A stretch of DNA of 64,000 nt from Loktanella sp. (lineage in GTDB: Bacteria > Pseudomonadota > Alphaproteobacteria > Rhodobacterales > Rhodobacteraceae). A program made the position numbers and the translations under genes. Below the pieces are notes generated by a model that did no database searches, was not told the origin of the DNA, and worked only from the letters and a program-made list of their open reading frames with translations. The stretch lies in assembly GCA_017390475.1 (NCBI GenBank), contig JAFPBO010000022.1:62001-126000 (forward strand), written 5' to 3'. Of this stretch, positions 63,280 to 64,000 are shown piece by piece (the stretch's first letter is position 1; the number at the start of each line of letters is the position of its first letter).

Positions 63280-63789
63280 ATGAAACAGCCACGTCCCAAA
63301 GGCACGACTTACGGTTTTTCGCGCGCCGCCGCGCTGATGCAGACCCGCATCCGTACGGCCAGCGAACAGCGCGGCTTTGCCGTGACCCGTCTGCTCACCC
63401 ATTGGGCCGAGGTGGTGGGCGAAGCCACAGCGCAGATCGCGACCCCCGTCAACGTCAGCTATGGCCGTGGCGGGATGGGCGCGACGCTGACCCTGCTGAC
63501 CACAGGCGCGCAGGCCCCGATGCTGGAGATGCAAAAGGAGCAGATCCGGGACAAGGTGAATGCTTGCTATGGCTATCGCGCGATCGCCCGTGTGCGGATC
63601 ACACAGACAGCGCCGACGGGTTTTGCCGATGGAAGGGTGGCCTTTACCCCCGCACCCAAGGCTGTAACGCAACCCAGCGCAGACGTGATTTGCAAAGCCG
63701 ACGCCATATCTGAAAATATAGCAAGCGAAGATCTGAGGGCGGCTTTGGCCCGCTTGGGTGCCAATGTCCTTGCCAAACAGAAGAATTGA
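63280..63789 (+). CDS. DUF721 (DciA-like) protein
   Basis: 169 residues. The DUF721 core is LLTHWAEVVGEATAQIATPVNV followed by LLTTGAQAPMLEMQKEQIRDKVNACYGY. DciA of this family recruits the replicative helicase in bacteria without DnaC. The gene has AGCGAGG upstream, is divergent from mutY and is followed 12 bases later by the DsbA-like gene, an order seen in related Rhodobacteraceae as I recall. Confidence 0.82.
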   Translation: MKQPRPKGTTYGFSRAAALMQTRIRTASEQRGFAVTRLLTHWAEVVGEATAQIATPVNVSYGRGGMGATLTLLTTGAQAPMLEMQKEQIRDKVNACYGYRAIARVRITQTAPTGFADGRVAFTPAPKAVTQPSADVICKADAISENIASEDLRAALARLGANVLAKQKN

Positions 63790-63801
63790 ACAGAGGTAGA
63801 T

Positions 63802-64000
63802 ATGAAACGCAGAACGCTTTTGGCCGCTGGTGGCGGTGCCGCCCTGATCGCTGGTGCCGGTTGGTTTTCAAGCCGTCCTGATCCGGTGACGGGCTTGCTG
63901 CCAGGTGCCGCCAGCGCACAATCCAGCGATGCCGCCGCGCCTGAAATCATGGAGATGGTGCTGGGTAACCCCGATGCAGCGGTAGAGGTGATTGAATATG
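63802..64000 (+). CDS. DsbA family thioredoxin-like protein, 3' end outside window
   Basis: The visible 66 codons start MKRRTLLAAGGGAALIAGAG, a twin-Arg-free signal sequence, and reach EMVLGNPDAAVEVIEY, the beginning of the DsbA-like thioredoxin fold. The catalytic CxxC lies beyond the end. Expected to be periplasmic thiol oxidase. AGAGGTAG precedes the ATG. Confidence 0.75.
   Translation, partial: MKRRTLLAAGGGAALIAGAGWFSSRPDPVTGLLPGAASAQSSDAAAPEIMEMVLGNPDAAVEVIEY

Overview
The window looks like a chromosomal stretch of an aerobic anoxygenic phototroph of the Rhodobacteraceae (roseobacter side; Loktanella/Yoonia-like by inference). The reasons are a Rhodobacter-order photosynthesis superoperon (crtCD, crtEF, bchCXYZ, pufQBALM followed by a pufX-like gene and dxs), a CcrM methylase with GANTC sites in its leader, and a PhyR/NepR general stress locus. 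No pufC is present.

Layout. 1-1.5 kb: end of an RNA methyltransferase gene and a GNAT acetyltransferase. 1.6-11.3 kb (minus): an uptake and catabolism block with an M20 peptidase, a Dpp/Opp-type ABC importer, an aldehyde dehydrogenase, an SDR, a P1 peptidase and a GFA protein, divergent from a hydantoinase-A/oxoprolinase gene. 13.5-17.7 kb: a ynjF-ynjBCD-like cluster. 18-32.9 kb: photosynthesis genes, with paired PpsR-type palindromes in the crtD/crtE and crtF/bchC gaps. 33-39.1 kb: a PepSY-like protein, a permease and a cytochrome oxidase operon (ctaG, copD-like, coxB, fused coxA-coxC, small membrane protein). 39.2-51.2 kb: a general stress island built round phyR, nepR and a HisKA_2 kinase. 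51.2-55.9 kb: PQQ dehydrogenase, DUF2254 protein and a lipoprotein. 55.9-56.5 kb: decayed DNA with a tRNA relic. 56.5-64 kb: a LacI regulator, a membrane-anchored winged-helix protein, rnhB, ccrM, alkB, mutY, a DUF721 gene and the start of a dsbA-like gene.

Main observation. Reading the intergenic regions shows nine sequences that fit the EcfG-type promoter GGAAC-N16/17-CGTT, on both strands, each just upstream of a gene, plus one weaker match. They precede phyR, nepR-kinase, a DUF1328/DUF2383 pair, a PRC-barrel protein, a 25-residue hydrophobic peptide, a PLDc_N-like protein, an AI-2E family permease, a PQQ dehydrogenase and the cytochrome oxidase operon. The phyR and nepR promoters overlap almost completely as one near-perfect palindrome. 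No ecfG sigma gene is in the window. The oxidase under this apparent control has Gln where the K-channel lysine is expected. The photosynthesis operon therefore sits beside a dense general-stress regulon that appears to include a respiratory oxidase.
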